A stretch of DNA of 52,852 nucleotides from Elusimicrobiota bacterium (lineage in GTDB: Bacteria > Elusimicrobiota > UBA5214 > JBBAAG01). Made by a program: the position numbers and the translations under genes. Below, in pieces: positions 26,680 through 35,645 of this stretch (positions are counted from its first letter, which is position 1; every line of letters starts with the position of its first letter). The stretch covers positions 1 to 52,852 of the forward strand of contig JBBAAG010000010.1 in the NCBI GenBank assembly GCA_041658405.1. Direction: 5' to 3'. Below the pieces are notes generated by a model. That model worked only from the letters and a program-made list of their open reading frames with translations, was not told the DNA's origin and did no database searches.

Positions 26680-27603
26680 TTACTTCTTCTTAACCGGTAC
26701 TATTGCAGTCACAGCTACGGTTGATATTGTTAAAGAAGTTGATTCGTATTTACTTTTTTCTTTATTTTTTAACTCTTTTTCCGCTTTTTTAACTCCACCG
26801 TTGATAAGCCAGTGCCGTTGAAGCCCTAAGACAACTTTATTAGTTTCATCTAGAATACTTCTAACCCGCATCATAAGGCTAGGGACATCGTCGGTACCTT
26901 TCTTAACATTAAGCGTGATTTTTTCAACATTCTCAACAGAACGCTCAAGGTCTTTATACAACTTATCTTTCTCAATAAGCATCCCGATACTTCCCTTACC
27001 TTTTTGGATATCACCTGCAATTGCATCCACATTCGTCACTAATGAATTAGCATTACCTAATACCAGGTTTAACTTTTCAGATGCAGTATTAACATTTTTA
27101 GCTACCTGCACAACATTCTTCATAATAGTTTCCACCTGCCCGATTGCGGAATTAACTTTTGCTGTTATATCCCCGAGTTCTACAGGTTCTTCTGATAGTA
27201 TCCTTGAATTATTCACTAATACCATCTGTTTAGGAGCACCGATTGATATGTTCAACACCTTATCTCCGCCGATACCCGCTCCACCAACAGTTACGATAGA
27301 ATCCGCACGGATTTTTTCCTGGAAACGGTTTTCTATATTCATCCGCACTTCAATAAAATTTGCTGCATTGAACCCTACCCAGTTCACCTGCCCGATTTCA
27401 ATACCTGCAAGTTTAATCTTAGTCCCCGGCTTAATCCCATACCCGCTTTTAAACTTAGTGACAAGCTGATACTCCTTTGCGAACATTTTTTTATTCACCG
27501 CAATGCCCAGAACCAGCGCTACCGTTGCGGTGAAACATATAAGCACGAATATTCCAACGATACGCTCAATCGTTCTTGAACTTAATTTATGTATGTAATG
27601 CAT
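26680..27603 (-). CDS. MCE/MlaD-family lipid transport substrate-binding protein
   Basis: The protein is about 307 residues: an N-terminal anchor helix (ERIVGIFVLICFTATVALVLG), then one MCE domain (FKSGYGIKPGTKIKLAGIEIGQV...GIGGDKVLNISIG), then a long helical tail (VNSAIGQVETIMKNVVQVAKNV...) and a Lys-rich end. MCE proteins form hexameric rings that shuttle phospholipids between membranes. ATG 27603 has GAGGG at good spacing and is preferred to the TTG at 27609. It follows the MlaF-like ATPase and MlaE-like permease, so the core Mla complex is complete apart from MlaB and MlaC. The retention signal suggests retrograde lipid transport, but the direction is not known. Confidence 0.92.
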   Translation of the reverse strand: MHYIHKLSSRTIERIVGIFVLICFTATVALVLGIAVNKKMFAKEYQLVTKFKSGYGIKPGTKIKLAGIEIGQVNWVGFNAANFIEVRMNIENRFQEKIRADSIVTVGGAGIGGDKVLNISIGAPKQMVLVNNSRILSEEPVELGDITAKVNSAIGQVETIMKNVVQVAKNVNTASEKLNLVLGNANSLVTNVDAIAGDIQKGKGSIGMLIEKDKLYKDLERSVENVEKITLNVKKGTDDVPSLMMRVRSILDETNKVVLGLQRHWLINGGVKKAEKELKNKEKSKYESTSLTISTVAVTAIVPVKKK

Positions 27604-27674
27604 AAACAATACCCTCTAATTAACAGGCCCCTAAACAAATATGTTTCTATAAGTATAATACAAACTTTCAATAC

Positions 27675-28364
27675 TTATTTTCCAGTATCAATAACAGTTT
27701 TATTCTTTAACAGCAACACCCTGCCAGGTAACTTTTCAGATACCACACTATTCGATGTCACAACAAGAGTTGTAACATCTTCCGGTATATTAACTTTCTT
27801 TATCAACTCCAGTACAGGCTGTGCTTCAATATCATCAAGCCCGGAGGTAGGCTCGTCGTAAATAAGTAATTTTGGGTCAAGAATCAACGCCCGCGCAATA
27901 TTTACCAGTTTCTTAACCCCGTGGCTCAGTGCAGGAGGAAATTCTTTAATATACGCCCGTGCGTTCACGTGTTCAAGTTTTTCACTGACAATTACTTCAA
28001 TTTCTTTCTCACTTTTTTGGGTATGATACCTTAACGGCAACGCAAGGTTATTATACACATTCTGGTTATTCAGCAGCACAGCGTCCTGAAACACAAACCC
28101 CACTTTTGCACGCAATTTTTGTTTTTGCGCAAGCGCATATTCTCCAATACTCTCGCCCCACAATTTAACTTCCCCAGCCGATGGTTTTAGTAGCCCGATA
28201 CACAACTTCAGAAGAAATGACTTCCCGCTACCGCTGGTACCTACTATTGTCATTAACTCACCTTCGTTGAGGTTTAAAGTAACATTCTCGAACAAAACCT
28301 TCCCGTTGATGAGAAACTTTACATCTTTAAACTCGAGAACTACTTTTATTTCTGTTTGGGACAT
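27675..28364 (-). CDS. MlaF-like ABC ATP-binding protein
   Basis: The 229 residues have Walker A VGTSGSGKSFLL and Walker B LLIYDEPTSGLDD. The signature position reads LSHGVKKLVNIARAL, LSHG rather than the usual LSGG, as often seen in Mce/Mla ATPases. The final switch residue lies in VVTSNS rather than a clear His (TSNS in place of TxH), which is atypical. It is sandwiched between MlaE- and MlaD-like genes with an 8-base gap to mlaE. It should energise lipid transport by the MCE complex. Confidence 0.9.
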   Translation of the reverse strand: MSQTEIKVVLEFKDVKFLINGKVLFENVTLNLNEGELMTIVGTSGSGKSFLLKLCIGLLKPSAGEVKLWGESIGEYALAQKQKLRAKVGFVFQDAVLLNNQNVYNNLALPLRYHTQKSEKEIEVIVSEKLEHVNARAYIKEFPPALSHGVKKLVNIARALILDPKLLIYDEPTSGLDDIEAQPVLELIKKVNIPEDVTTLVVTSNSVVSEKLPGRVLLLKNKTVIDTGK

Positions 28365-28371
28365 ATAATGT

Positions 28372-29166
28372 TTATAGGTAACTCATAATAGTTACTATTC
28401 CGTTTATAATCACGCATAACACTATGGAATTAACAATCGCATTCGACGTCGCCGGTGGCATCTGAGTTGTAGAATTTTCTACTTCCAACCCGTGGTAACA
28501 ACTTATCAACGCAATTGTTATCCCGAAAAACAAACTCTTTACAATTGAAACAATCACATCCTGGAACGTAAACGCTGATAATACGTTATTCATGAATACT
28601 ACAAAACTGATTTTTATCATTAATGCTGAAATAAGGTACCCGCCAAGTAACGCTATAATAATAAAATATATTGTCAGTAAAACCGTTGATACCGTACAAC
28701 TGATTAATCTCGGTGCGAGAATATAATGCGCGATATCGATCCCCATAATTTCAAGTGATTCAATCTCTTTAGTTATCTTCATACTCCCAAGCTCCGTAGC
28801 CATCGCGGAACCTGACCGGCTGATCACCATAAACGCCGTTATTAATGGGCCCATCTCCCGGACAAAAACCAATACTATTATTTTACCGACAAGATCCACA
28901 GCTCCCAGGTTTGCCAACTGTGTCATCCCTGAAACTATAACAACTATCCCCAATCCTAAAGAAATAACTGTGATCAGCGGTAATGCATCAATCGCAGTAA
29001 ATATTATCTGCCTGTAAATAACACTACGGATAACATTTTTTGCGGAGATACTTGGGGGTTTAAGATACGTTTTTAGTGTCAAGAACAGCATCAGCAATAA
29101 ATCATAACAATACCTAAAAAAATCCAGGATTGACTTCCCGATATAATCCGCTAGGCTCAGTATCAT
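28372..29166 (-). CDS. MlaE-family ABC permease
   Basis: The 264-residue inner-membrane protein has five to six hydrophobic helices. Its MlaE landmarks are FREMGPLITAFMVISRSGSAMATELGSMKITKEIESLEIMGID and LISCTVSTVLLTIY. It forms the membrane core with the MlaF-like ATPase and the MCE protein encoded just downstream. It starts 8 bases after the secA stop. The length is normal for the family. Confidence 0.95.
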   Translation of the reverse strand: MILSLADYIGKSILDFFRYCYDLLLMLFLTLKTYLKPPSISAKNVIRSVIYRQIIFTAIDALPLITVISLGLGIVVIVSGMTQLANLGAVDLVGKIIVLVFVREMGPLITAFMVISRSGSAMATELGSMKITKEIESLEIMGIDIAHYILAPRLISCTVSTVLLTIYFIIIALLGGYLISALMIKISFVVFMNNVLSAFTFQDVIVSIVKSLFFGITIALISCYHGLEVENSTTQMPPATSNAIVNSIVLCVIINGIVTIMSYL

Positions 29167-29174
29167 AAACTTTT

Positions 29175-31850
29175 TTATTCTTTACCTTTGCAGCACTTCT
29201 TATACTTTTTCCCGCTACCACACCAACACGGATCGTTATTCCCGATTTTTTTCACTGTCTTCGGGACATTATCTGAAGCCTTTCCGCTTGAGAGTATTGA
29301 CGATGACGCGCTATTATTACCCTGTGTTCCCTGCAGCTTTGCAGCAGAACTTTCCCCTTCGTTACCGCGATGTTCAATTGTCCTTATAGGCACACGGCGT
29401 ACAGGTTCTCTTACAGGCTGTATACGGAACATATACTCTACTGTACTGTCACTTATACGCTGCAACATTAATTCAAACTGATTCAACGATTCCTGTTTGT
29501 ACTCAATCACCGGATCCTTTTGGCCATACGCGCGTAAGCCAATCCCTCTTCTCAACTGGTCAAGATTATAAAGATGATCCTTCCAGCAGGTATCTATCAT
29601 CTGTAACAACACCATGCGTTCCATTTCGCGGACAACATCACTGCCAAACTCGTTTTCCCTGTGTTTATACTGGTAATTAACCTCTTCCTCAATTTTCTTA
29701 CGTAATTCCTCTTTATTAATTCCCGCAATTTCTTCTTTATTCCTTTGTTGCGTAAACCCAAACATTCGTTGTGTCCACACATCCAACACCTGCCAGTCCC
29801 ATTCCTCAGGAAATTTCTTACCTGCTGATATACCTTCAACTTTTTCTTCTACCGCTTCATTTATCATCTCAGTAATGCGTTGCGGGACAGAACTACCTTC
29901 AATCACAGAATCGCGCAGCCCGTATATAGCTTCACGCTGACGGCTCATAACCTTATCGAATTCCAACAAGTTTTTGCGGATATCATAATTCATAGCTTCA
30001 ACCCGCGCCTGTGCGGACTCCAACGCTTTCGTCACAAAAGGATGCTGGATATCATCGCCTTCCTGCATCCCTAACTTATCCATAACACCTTTTATACGGT
30101 CAGAACCAAACAACCTCATGAGTTCATCTTCTAACGACAAATAAAACCTTGACGACCCGGGATCACCCTGCCGGCCTGTACGCCCGCGTAATTGGTCATC
30201 GATACGCCGCGCTTCATGCCGTTCAGTACCAAGCACGTGCAAGCCACCGACATCTTTTATATGCTGAACATCTTCTTCAACAGGAGGATTACCCCCAAGG
30301 ACAATATCCGTCCCGCGGCCTGCCATGTTTGTCGCTATGGTAACCGCGCCCTTATGCCCTGCCTGTGAAATAATCTGTGCTTCCATCTCGTGGTACTTTG
30401 CATTAAGGACATTATGAGGAATACCTTTCTTGCGTAATAGCATACTCAGGTGTTCACTTTTTTCAATTGACCGCGTACCTACAAGCACAGGCTGCCCTTT
30501 TCTCCATAAATTATCGAGTTCACTGACTATAGCGTTATACTTTTCGCGTTCAGTTTTGTAGATAATATCCGGATAATCTTTCCTTATCATAGGCTTGTTT
30601 GTGGGTATGATCACGACATCAAGTTTGTACACACCCCAGAATTCATTTGCTGAAGTTGCAGCAGTACCAGTCATCCCGGCAGTTTTTCCATAAAGTTTAA
30701 AAAAGTTTTGGAACGTAATAGTTGCAAGGGTTTGGTTTTCCTCAGCGATCCTCATATTTTCTTTTGCTTCAATTGCCTGGTGTAACCCATCAGACCACCG
30801 CCGCCCGGGCATCAACCTGCCAGTGAACTCATCAACAATAATTATTTCCCCGTCTTTCACAACATAGTCAACATCGCGTTTATAAAGCTTATGCGCCCGC
30901 AACGCCTGTGTAATATGATGAACCCATTCGGATTGTATATCGTCATACAAATTTTTTACACCCAGCAACCACTCACTCCGCGTAACACCTTGTTCGGTGA
31001 GTGATATAGTATGATTTTTTTCATCAGCGACATAATCATACCCTTTTGATAAATCAATCCCATCATGTTTAGCATCAATTTCCTCAGATTCCGTTACGAA
31101 CCGCCCTTTTAACTGAGGAACGACACGGTTGATAATATGATATTTATCCGTAGACTCTTCTGCCGGTCCTGAGATAATCAACGGCGTCCTCGCTTCATCG
31201 ATAAGGATTGAGTCAACTTCATCTACGATAGCATAGTTTAAACCGCGAAGGACACGGTCGTCACTACGGAACTTCATGTTATCACGGAGGTAATCAAAGC
31301 CAATCTCATTATTGGTGACATACGTTATATCGCAGCCATACATTTTCTTGCGTATATCATCCGCCATGTCATGCTGTACAAAACCTACGGTTAATCCAAG
31401 AAACTGATAAATTGGGCTCATCCACGTACAGTCGCGTTTAGCAAGGTAGTCGTTTACAGTAACTACATGCACACCCTTGCCGGTCAATGCATTGAGGTAC
31501 ACAGGCAGCGTTGCAACTAATGTTTTCCCTTCCCCTGTTTTCATCTCAGCAATATTGCCTTTATGCAATACCATCCCGCCTATAAGCTGAACATCAAACG
31601 GGCGGAGTTTAAGCGTACGTTTACTTGCTTCACGCGCTACAGCAAACGCTTCCGGCAGGATTTCATCCAAAGTTTCACCTGATTCAATAATACGTTTTCT
31701 GAATTCAGCAGTCTTATCTGCGAGCTCAATATCCGATAATTTTTCAATTTCCTCTTCTAATTCGTTAATACTTTCAACAAACGGCTGTAATTTCCTGAGC
31801 TCACGCTTATTTTTACTGCCATAAAGTAAACCATAAATAAATTTAATCAT
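29175..31850 (-). CDS. secA: Preprotein translocase ATPase SecA
   Basis: The 891-residue motor pushes preproteins through SecYEG. The DEAD-like motor motifs are MKTGEGKTLVATLP (Walker A), VDEVDSILIDEARTPLI, TGTAATSANEF and TNMAGRGTDIVLGG with GRTGRQGDPG. The C-terminus ends in the zinc/SecB-binding SEC-C motif CWCGSGKKYKKCC, preceded by a low-complexity linker. A near-consensus promoter at 31859-31887 ends only about 8 bases before the ATG, and there is no ribosome site (ACACAAAT), so the mRNA may be leaderless. Confidence 0.98.
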   Translation of the reverse strand: MIKFIYGLLYGSKNKRELRKLQPFVESINELEEEIEKLSDIELADKTAEFRKRIIESGETLDEILPEAFAVAREASKRTLKLRPFDVQLIGGMVLHKGNIAEMKTGEGKTLVATLPVYLNALTGKGVHVVTVNDYLAKRDCTWMSPIYQFLGLTVGFVQHDMADDIRKKMYGCDITYVTNNEIGFDYLRDNMKFRSDDRVLRGLNYAIVDEVDSILIDEARTPLIISGPAEESTDKYHIINRVVPQLKGRFVTESEEIDAKHDGIDLSKGYDYVADEKNHTISLTEQGVTRSEWLLGVKNLYDDIQSEWVHHITQALRAHKLYKRDVDYVVKDGEIIIVDEFTGRLMPGRRWSDGLHQAIEAKENMRIAEENQTLATITFQNFFKLYGKTAGMTGTAATSANEFWGVYKLDVVIIPTNKPMIRKDYPDIIYKTEREKYNAIVSELDNLWRKGQPVLVGTRSIEKSEHLSMLLRKKGIPHNVLNAKYHEMEAQIISQAGHKGAVTIATNMAGRGTDIVLGGNPPVEEDVQHIKDVGGLHVLGTERHEARRIDDQLRGRTGRQGDPGSSRFYLSLEDELMRLFGSDRIKGVMDKLGMQEGDDIQHPFVTKALESAQARVEAMNYDIRKNLLEFDKVMSRQREAIYGLRDSVIEGSSVPQRITEMINEAVEEKVEGISAGKKFPEEWDWQVLDVWTQRMFGFTQQRNKEEIAGINKEELRKKIEEEVNYQYKHRENEFGSDVVREMERMVLLQMIDTCWKDHLYNLDQLRRGIGLRAYGQKDPVIEYKQESLNQFELMLQRISDSTVEYMFRIQPVREPVRRVPIRTIEHRGNEGESSAAKLQGTQGNNSASSSILSSGKASDNVPKTVKKIGNNDPCWCGSGKKYKKCCKGKE

Positions 31851-31858
31851 ATTTGTGT

Positions 31859-31887
31859 ATTCTATTAAATCCCGGCCAGTATGTCAA
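31859..31887 (-). promoter_or_regulatory. Sigma70-type promoter for secA, abutting its start codon
   Basis: Minus strand: TTGACA (31887-31882), 17-base spacer, TAGAAT (31864-31859). The predicted start of transcription (about 31852) is within three bases of the ATG at 31850. The -35 box begins inside the T-run of the cspA terminator. Confidence 0.72.
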
Positions 31888-31925
31888 AAAATAAACAATC
31901 CCGGTGTTTATAACCGGGATTGTTT
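31885..31925 (-). terminator. Rho-independent terminator after cspA
   Basis: A perfect 12-bp stem pairs AAACAATCCCGG (31925-31914, minus strand) with its complement at 31904-31893, around a 9-base loop. A T-rich run follows (31892-31886). It should insulate cspA from secA. Confidence 0.9.
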
Positions 31926-31966
31926 GTTAACCTCAAATTTCTTAAACCCAACTGACCGCAATAAAA

Positions 31967-32173
31967 CTAGAGTTTCATAACCTTTTTCGCTTTTAAACCT
32001 TTATCCGACTCGTCCATCTCGAATTCCACGTCATCACCTGCGCTTAATGACCTGTAACCTTCACCTTCGATACAAGAATAATGGACAAAAACATCACTGT
32101 TTGGTTTCTCCGGGGTTTCAATGAAACCAAACCCTTTGCGGTCACTAAACCATTTAACTTTACCTTTAGGCAT
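31967..32173 (-). CDS. Cold-shock domain protein
   Basis: The 68-residue single cold-shock domain carries RNP1 (KGFGFIE) and RNP2 (DVFVHYS), giving an OB-fold RNA/ssDNA chaperone. The length is typical of CspA-type proteins. GGTGG lies about 8 bases before the ATG. It has its own promoter and a 5' leader of about 90 bases, a usual feature of cold-induced csp mRNAs, plus a strong terminator, so it forms a single-gene unit. I cannot tell whether it is cold-induced. Confidence 0.95.
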   Translation of the reverse strand: MPKGKVKWFSDRKGFGFIETPEKPNSDVFVHYSCIEGEGYRSLSAGDDVEFEMDESDKGLKAKKVMKL

Positions 32174-32269
32174 AATCTTACCACCTCAACATACTACGAC
32201 TGAAGAAAAATCTTTACAAAAGTACATACCTATGATATGGCCTTTTTTGATACACCCATTCTATTATGA

Positions 32270-32297
32270 TTAATAGCAAAATCCCCGGTTTTGTCAA
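32270..32297 (-). promoter_or_regulatory. Promoter for the cold-shock gene, with long leader
   Basis: Minus strand: TTGACA (32297-32292), 16-base spacer, TATTAA (32275-32270). It gives a leader of roughly 90 bases before the ATG at 32173. The region 32174-32352 holds only this promoter, the leader and about 55 bases of uvrC trailer; no other gene is seen. Confidence 0.65.
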
Positions 32298-32352
32298 CTG
32301 TGTTTTTTTTCACATATTTTACCGTCGGTGGACACATTCAATCCTTCACTTT

Positions 32353-33648
32353 TCAGTAAATACCCTTTTTTCGTAATAAACGGTGATAGGTAACAGCAAA
32401 TCTATGCGCTTCATCGCGCATCCTGCGAAGATACTGCAATACAGCCGAACCCGGAGGTAATGCCAAACCATCAAAATATTTTTGGGAATACACTATTTCT
32501 TCACGTTTAGCTAATGAAAGCAATGGAATTCTGAGATTAAGTTCAGCAAGTACTCCCGCAGTTACCGCCAACTGCCCTTTTCCGCCGTCAACTAATAAAA
32601 GAGAAGGGTCAGGCATATCATCCTGTGATTTAGCGAACCTGCGGGTAACAACTTCTTTCATCATAAGATAATCATCCACACCCGTGACTGCCTTGATCTT
32701 ATACCTGCGGTACCATTTTTTCTCAGGTAAACCATTAACAAAAGTAACGATTGCGCCAACTGAATACTTCCCTCCTAATGTTGAGATATCAATGCACTGA
32801 ATGATCTCCGGTACTTTTGGTAATGAAAATAATGTTTTTAATTCCACAAAAACTTTTGACATCTTGTACTCTGACGTTGATATAGCGGTCTCAAGATCAG
32901 GTTCAGTGAGTTCACGCAACCTTATACGTTCCGTAAGGACTTCCACCCTACGGATCATATCCCTTACCCGCGCAGCGCGTTCAAAATCCATTTTTTCCGC
33001 AGCTGAACGCATTTCCTTCTTCCACATACCCAGCACGCGTTTATGCTTCCCGTCAAGAAAATAGCGTACCTTCTCAACTATACCTTCATACTCACGTTCC
33101 GCTTCCGGTGATAAACACGGGCCGTTACAGCGATGCATCTGGTAGTACAAACATTTCTTCAACACTTCCACTTTTGGAGAATGGTTATCAAAATCGTACT
33201 TACACTTGCGTAATGCAAATATTAAATGTATCCACCGGAGCAACAATTTTATCTCGTACTGTTTTGTATAAGGCCCGTAATACGCCCCGCCGTCACGTTT
33301 ACGCCCGCGAACTACCATTAACCTCGGATACTTTTCGTTTAACGTAAGTTTAATATATGGATAACTTTTGTCATCACGCCAGATAATATTGAACCGCGGC
33401 TTATATTTATTGATAAGCTTTTGTTCCAGTAATAACGCAGCGTTCTCCGTTGATGTTTGGATATAATCGACATACGAAATTAACGATACCATCATTGCTA
33501 TACGCTGCGGGATATCACGGTTTTTGAAGTAACTCCTTACCCTTGAACGCAAAACTTTTGCTTTCCCGATGTACAACACCTCACTGGTATTGCTGCGCAT
33601 AAGGTATACCCCTGGTGTTGAGGGTAATATATTGTAATCAACCTTCAT
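32353..33648 (-). CDS. uvrC: Short UvrC-like excinuclease subunit, lacking the C-terminal HhH region
   Basis: UvrC makes the two incisions in nucleotide excision repair. This protein is 431 residues against the usual 580-620. It has the GIY-YIG nuclease domain (STPGVYLMRSNTSEVLYIGKAK), the UVR motif (MDFERAARVRDMI) and the RNase H-like domain (QCIDISTLGGKYSVGAIVTF...LLLVDGGKGQLA...LPPGSAVLQYLRRMRDEAHRFA). It then stops at KKGIY where the family normally continues into tandem HhH motifs. The 55 bases beyond the stop show no remnant. Its ATG overlaps the murJ stop by 4 bases. It may still incise, but DNA binding should differ. Confidence 0.9.
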   Translation of the reverse strand: MKVDYNILPSTPGVYLMRSNTSEVLYIGKAKVLRSRVRSYFKNRDIPQRIAMMVSLISYVDYIQTSTENAALLLEQKLINKYKPRFNIIWRDDKSYPYIKLTLNEKYPRLMVVRGRKRDGGAYYGPYTKQYEIKLLLRWIHLIFALRKCKYDFDNHSPKVEVLKKCLYYQMHRCNGPCLSPEAEREYEGIVEKVRYFLDGKHKRVLGMWKKEMRSAAEKMDFERAARVRDMIRRVEVLTERIRLRELTEPDLETAISTSEYKMSKVFVELKTLFSLPKVPEIIQCIDISTLGGKYSVGAIVTFVNGLPEKKWYRRYKIKAVTGVDDYLMMKEVVTRRFAKSQDDMPDPSLLLVDGGKGQLAVTAGVLAELNLRIPLLSLAKREEIVYSQKYFDGLALPPGSAVLQYLRRMRDEAHRFAVTYHRLLRKKGIY

Positions 33649-35219
33649 TTTGGCTTAACAATTTTTAACTTAAACAAGTTGAGCATAATCCCAAATTCTT
33701 CAAGTTTAAAGAAGTAACTTATACCGAAGTATATCAATACTGAAGATAAAACCGATAATAGCACACCCAATACTGTACTGCCCTTAAATACCATACCTGA
33801 TAAAAGGTAACACGCAATAGTCATCACACCCACAGCAAATAAGCATTTGTAAAATGTTACAGATATTCTTTTTCCATCTAAAAGCCCGACTTTTTTGCGT
33901 AACAGGTATCCCAGGATAATGACATTAACAAATGACGCTATGGAAGTTGATAACGCCAACCCGCCAACCCCCAGGGGTTTCATCAATACAATGTTTAACA
34001 CAATATTCAACGCCATTGCTGCGCCCGCTACAAGTACAGGTGTACGTGTATCTTTGTACGCATAGAACATCCCGGCTACAACTTTTACTACCGCAAACGG
34101 CACTAACCCGATAGCATAAAAAAACATTGCTGTTGAAGTTAACCGTGTCGCCTCTGCCGTAAACTTTCCGTACTCGAACAACAACCTGATTATAGGAGTT
34201 GAAAGTACCATTAACCCTGCCATTGCCGGTAAGATTGTAAATATAATCAACCGTACCGCCTGCGAAAAATTTTGACGTAATGCAACAGTATCATTTTTTG
34301 CAACATTCCTCGAGAATAACGGCAGAGATACCGTAGCGATTGATATCCCGAACAAAGCAAGAGGCAGCTGGACAATACGGTTAGAGTAATACAACGCAGT
34401 AACACTCCCTTCTGCAAGAAATGATGCGCATACGGTATTAACAAACGTATTAATCTGTTCAACGGAAAACCCTATCATCGCGGGGATCATCATACAAAGT
34501 ATCTGGTGTAATCCCGGATGTCCGGGATCCCACGCGAATTTTAACACCCATCCGCGTTTATACAAACTCGGTAATTGGAATACCAACTGCCCAATCCCGC
34601 CTGCTACCACCGCAGCTGATAATCCCACCACTGCGGTTGACATATCCGTTTTTACACTGACAAAAAACACAGCAATTACCCCGACATACAGTATCTCCGC
34701 AACACTAAGCATTGCCGGTGCAAGCGCTGGTATAAAAAATATATGCAACGAATTCAGTGTCGCAAGCATCAATGCCGCAAGACAGATAAAGAACAGGTAC
34801 GGAAACATTATTCTGGTAAGCAAAATCGTTAGTTCAAGCTTCCCTTCGGAACCGGTAAATCCCCAGGCGATAAGTTTAGTAATCTGCGGCGCAAATAATA
34901 TCCCAAGTAAAGTTAATACCATCAACAGGATAGTAAGAAACGTGAATACTACATTCCATAACCTTCGTGCATCAGCTTCCGTCTTATTTGTAAGATAATC
35001 CGTGAATACCGGCACAAACGATGTGGATAACGACCCTTCCCCAAGCAATCTCCTTAAAAGATTGGGTATACGGTACGCTGCGTAAAACGTATCCGCAGCG
35101 AATCCCGCACCAAACACTACCGCAATCGCCATATCACGTATATACCCCAACACCCGCGAGATCAATGTCGCTGTGGTAACACTTGACGCGTGCTTGATTA
35201 TACCTTTATCCTCTGCCAC
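33645..35219 (-). CDS. murJ: Lipid II flippase MurJ (MviN family)
   Basis: This 524-residue inner-membrane protein flips lipid II for peptidoglycan synthesis. It has about 14 membrane helices. TLISRVLGYIRDMAIAVVFGAGFAADTFYAAYRIPNLLRRLLGEGSLSTSFVPVF is the family hallmark, and the Arg-rich cavity motifs are present. It starts with GTG at 35219, with GGA about 7 bases upstream. It overlaps uvrC by 4 bases and is divergent from rpsT across a 147-base gap, where two overlapping TATAAT boxes face murJ. Confidence 0.95.
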   Translation of the reverse strand: MAEDKGIIKHASSVTTATLISRVLGYIRDMAIAVVFGAGFAADTFYAAYRIPNLLRRLLGEGSLSTSFVPVFTDYLTNKTEADARRLWNVVFTFLTILLMVLTLLGILFAPQITKLIAWGFTGSEGKLELTILLTRIMFPYLFFICLAALMLATLNSLHIFFIPALAPAMLSVAEILYVGVIAVFFVSVKTDMSTAVVGLSAAVVAGGIGQLVFQLPSLYKRGWVLKFAWDPGHPGLHQILCMMIPAMIGFSVEQINTFVNTVCASFLAEGSVTALYYSNRIVQLPLALFGISIATVSLPLFSRNVAKNDTVALRQNFSQAVRLIIFTILPAMAGLMVLSTPIIRLLFEYGKFTAEATRLTSTAMFFYAIGLVPFAVVKVVAGMFYAYKDTRTPVLVAGAAMALNIVLNIVLMKPLGVGGLALSTSIASFVNVIILGYLLRKKVGLLDGKRISVTFYKCLFAVGVMTIACYLLSGMVFKGSTVLGVLLSVLSSVLIYFGISYFFKLEEFGIMLNLFKLKIVKPK

Positions 35220-35250
35220 GTTAAATCCAACTTTCTGAAATACTTTATAA

Positions 35251-35263
35251 ATTATATATTATA
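35251..35263 (-). promoter_or_regulatory. Candidate -10 boxes for murJ
   Basis: Two perfect TATAAT hexamers on the minus strand (35263-35258 and 35256-35251) lie 30-45 bases before the murJ GTG. No good -35 box is present, because the expected zone overlaps the -35 of the divergent rpsT promoter. Confidence 0.4.
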
Positions 35264-35280
35264 CCTTTTCTCACAAGGTA

Positions 35281-35310
35281 TTGACTAACAGTTCATATAT
35301 TTAGTAAATT
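35281..35310 (+). promoter_or_regulatory. Promoter for rpsT
   Basis: TTGACT (35281-35286), 18-base spacer, TAAATT (35305-35310), about 55 bases before the rpsT ATG. Ribosome-site candidates AAAGGAG (35343-35349) and GAAGG (35352-35356) follow. Confidence 0.55.
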
Positions 35311-35366
35311 AATATCTCATAAATAAGATAATATATTTTAATAAAGGAGTAAGAAGGTAAAGTCAA

Positions 35367-35645
35367 ATGGCACAACAAAAGAAAACAGGACGTCATGCAT
35401 CGGCAAAAAAGGAAGTACGTAAATCCGCAAAGCACCGGGTGTATAACCATAGAATAATTTCAAGTATAAAGAAACTTGTGAAAGAGATGGAAGAAATTAT
35501 TAAAAATAAAGACAGTGCAAAAGCGAAAGAACTTATCAAAAAAGTATTTTCGGAACTTGACAGCGCTGCGCGCTTACATATAATTCATCCAAGCACTTGC
35601 GCACGGAAGAAGTCAAGATTAACAATTAAAATTAATAAACTTTAA
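35367..35645 (+). CDS. rpsT: 30S ribosomal protein S20
   Basis: The 92-residue, highly basic helical protein binds 16S rRNA in the small subunit. The N-terminus (QKKTGRHASAKKEVRKSAKHRVYNHR) and C-terminal HPSTCARKKSRLT are family features, with LDSAARLHIIHPS in place of the usual LDKAAKKGVIHKN. It is one of only three plus-strand genes. Its last 27 bases overlap the 3' end of holA on the other strand, so the two transcripts converge and overlap. Confidence 0.95.
   Translation: MAQQKKTGRHASAKKEVRKSAKHRVYNHRIISSIKKLVKEMEEIIKNKDSAKAKELIKKVFSELDSAARLHIIHPSTCARKKSRLTIKINKL

Noticed and set aside
32174..32352. The widest gap, examined for a tRNA or small RNA
   Set aside because: It is accounted for by the cspA promoter and leader plus the uvrC trailer; no tRNA-like arms were seen.
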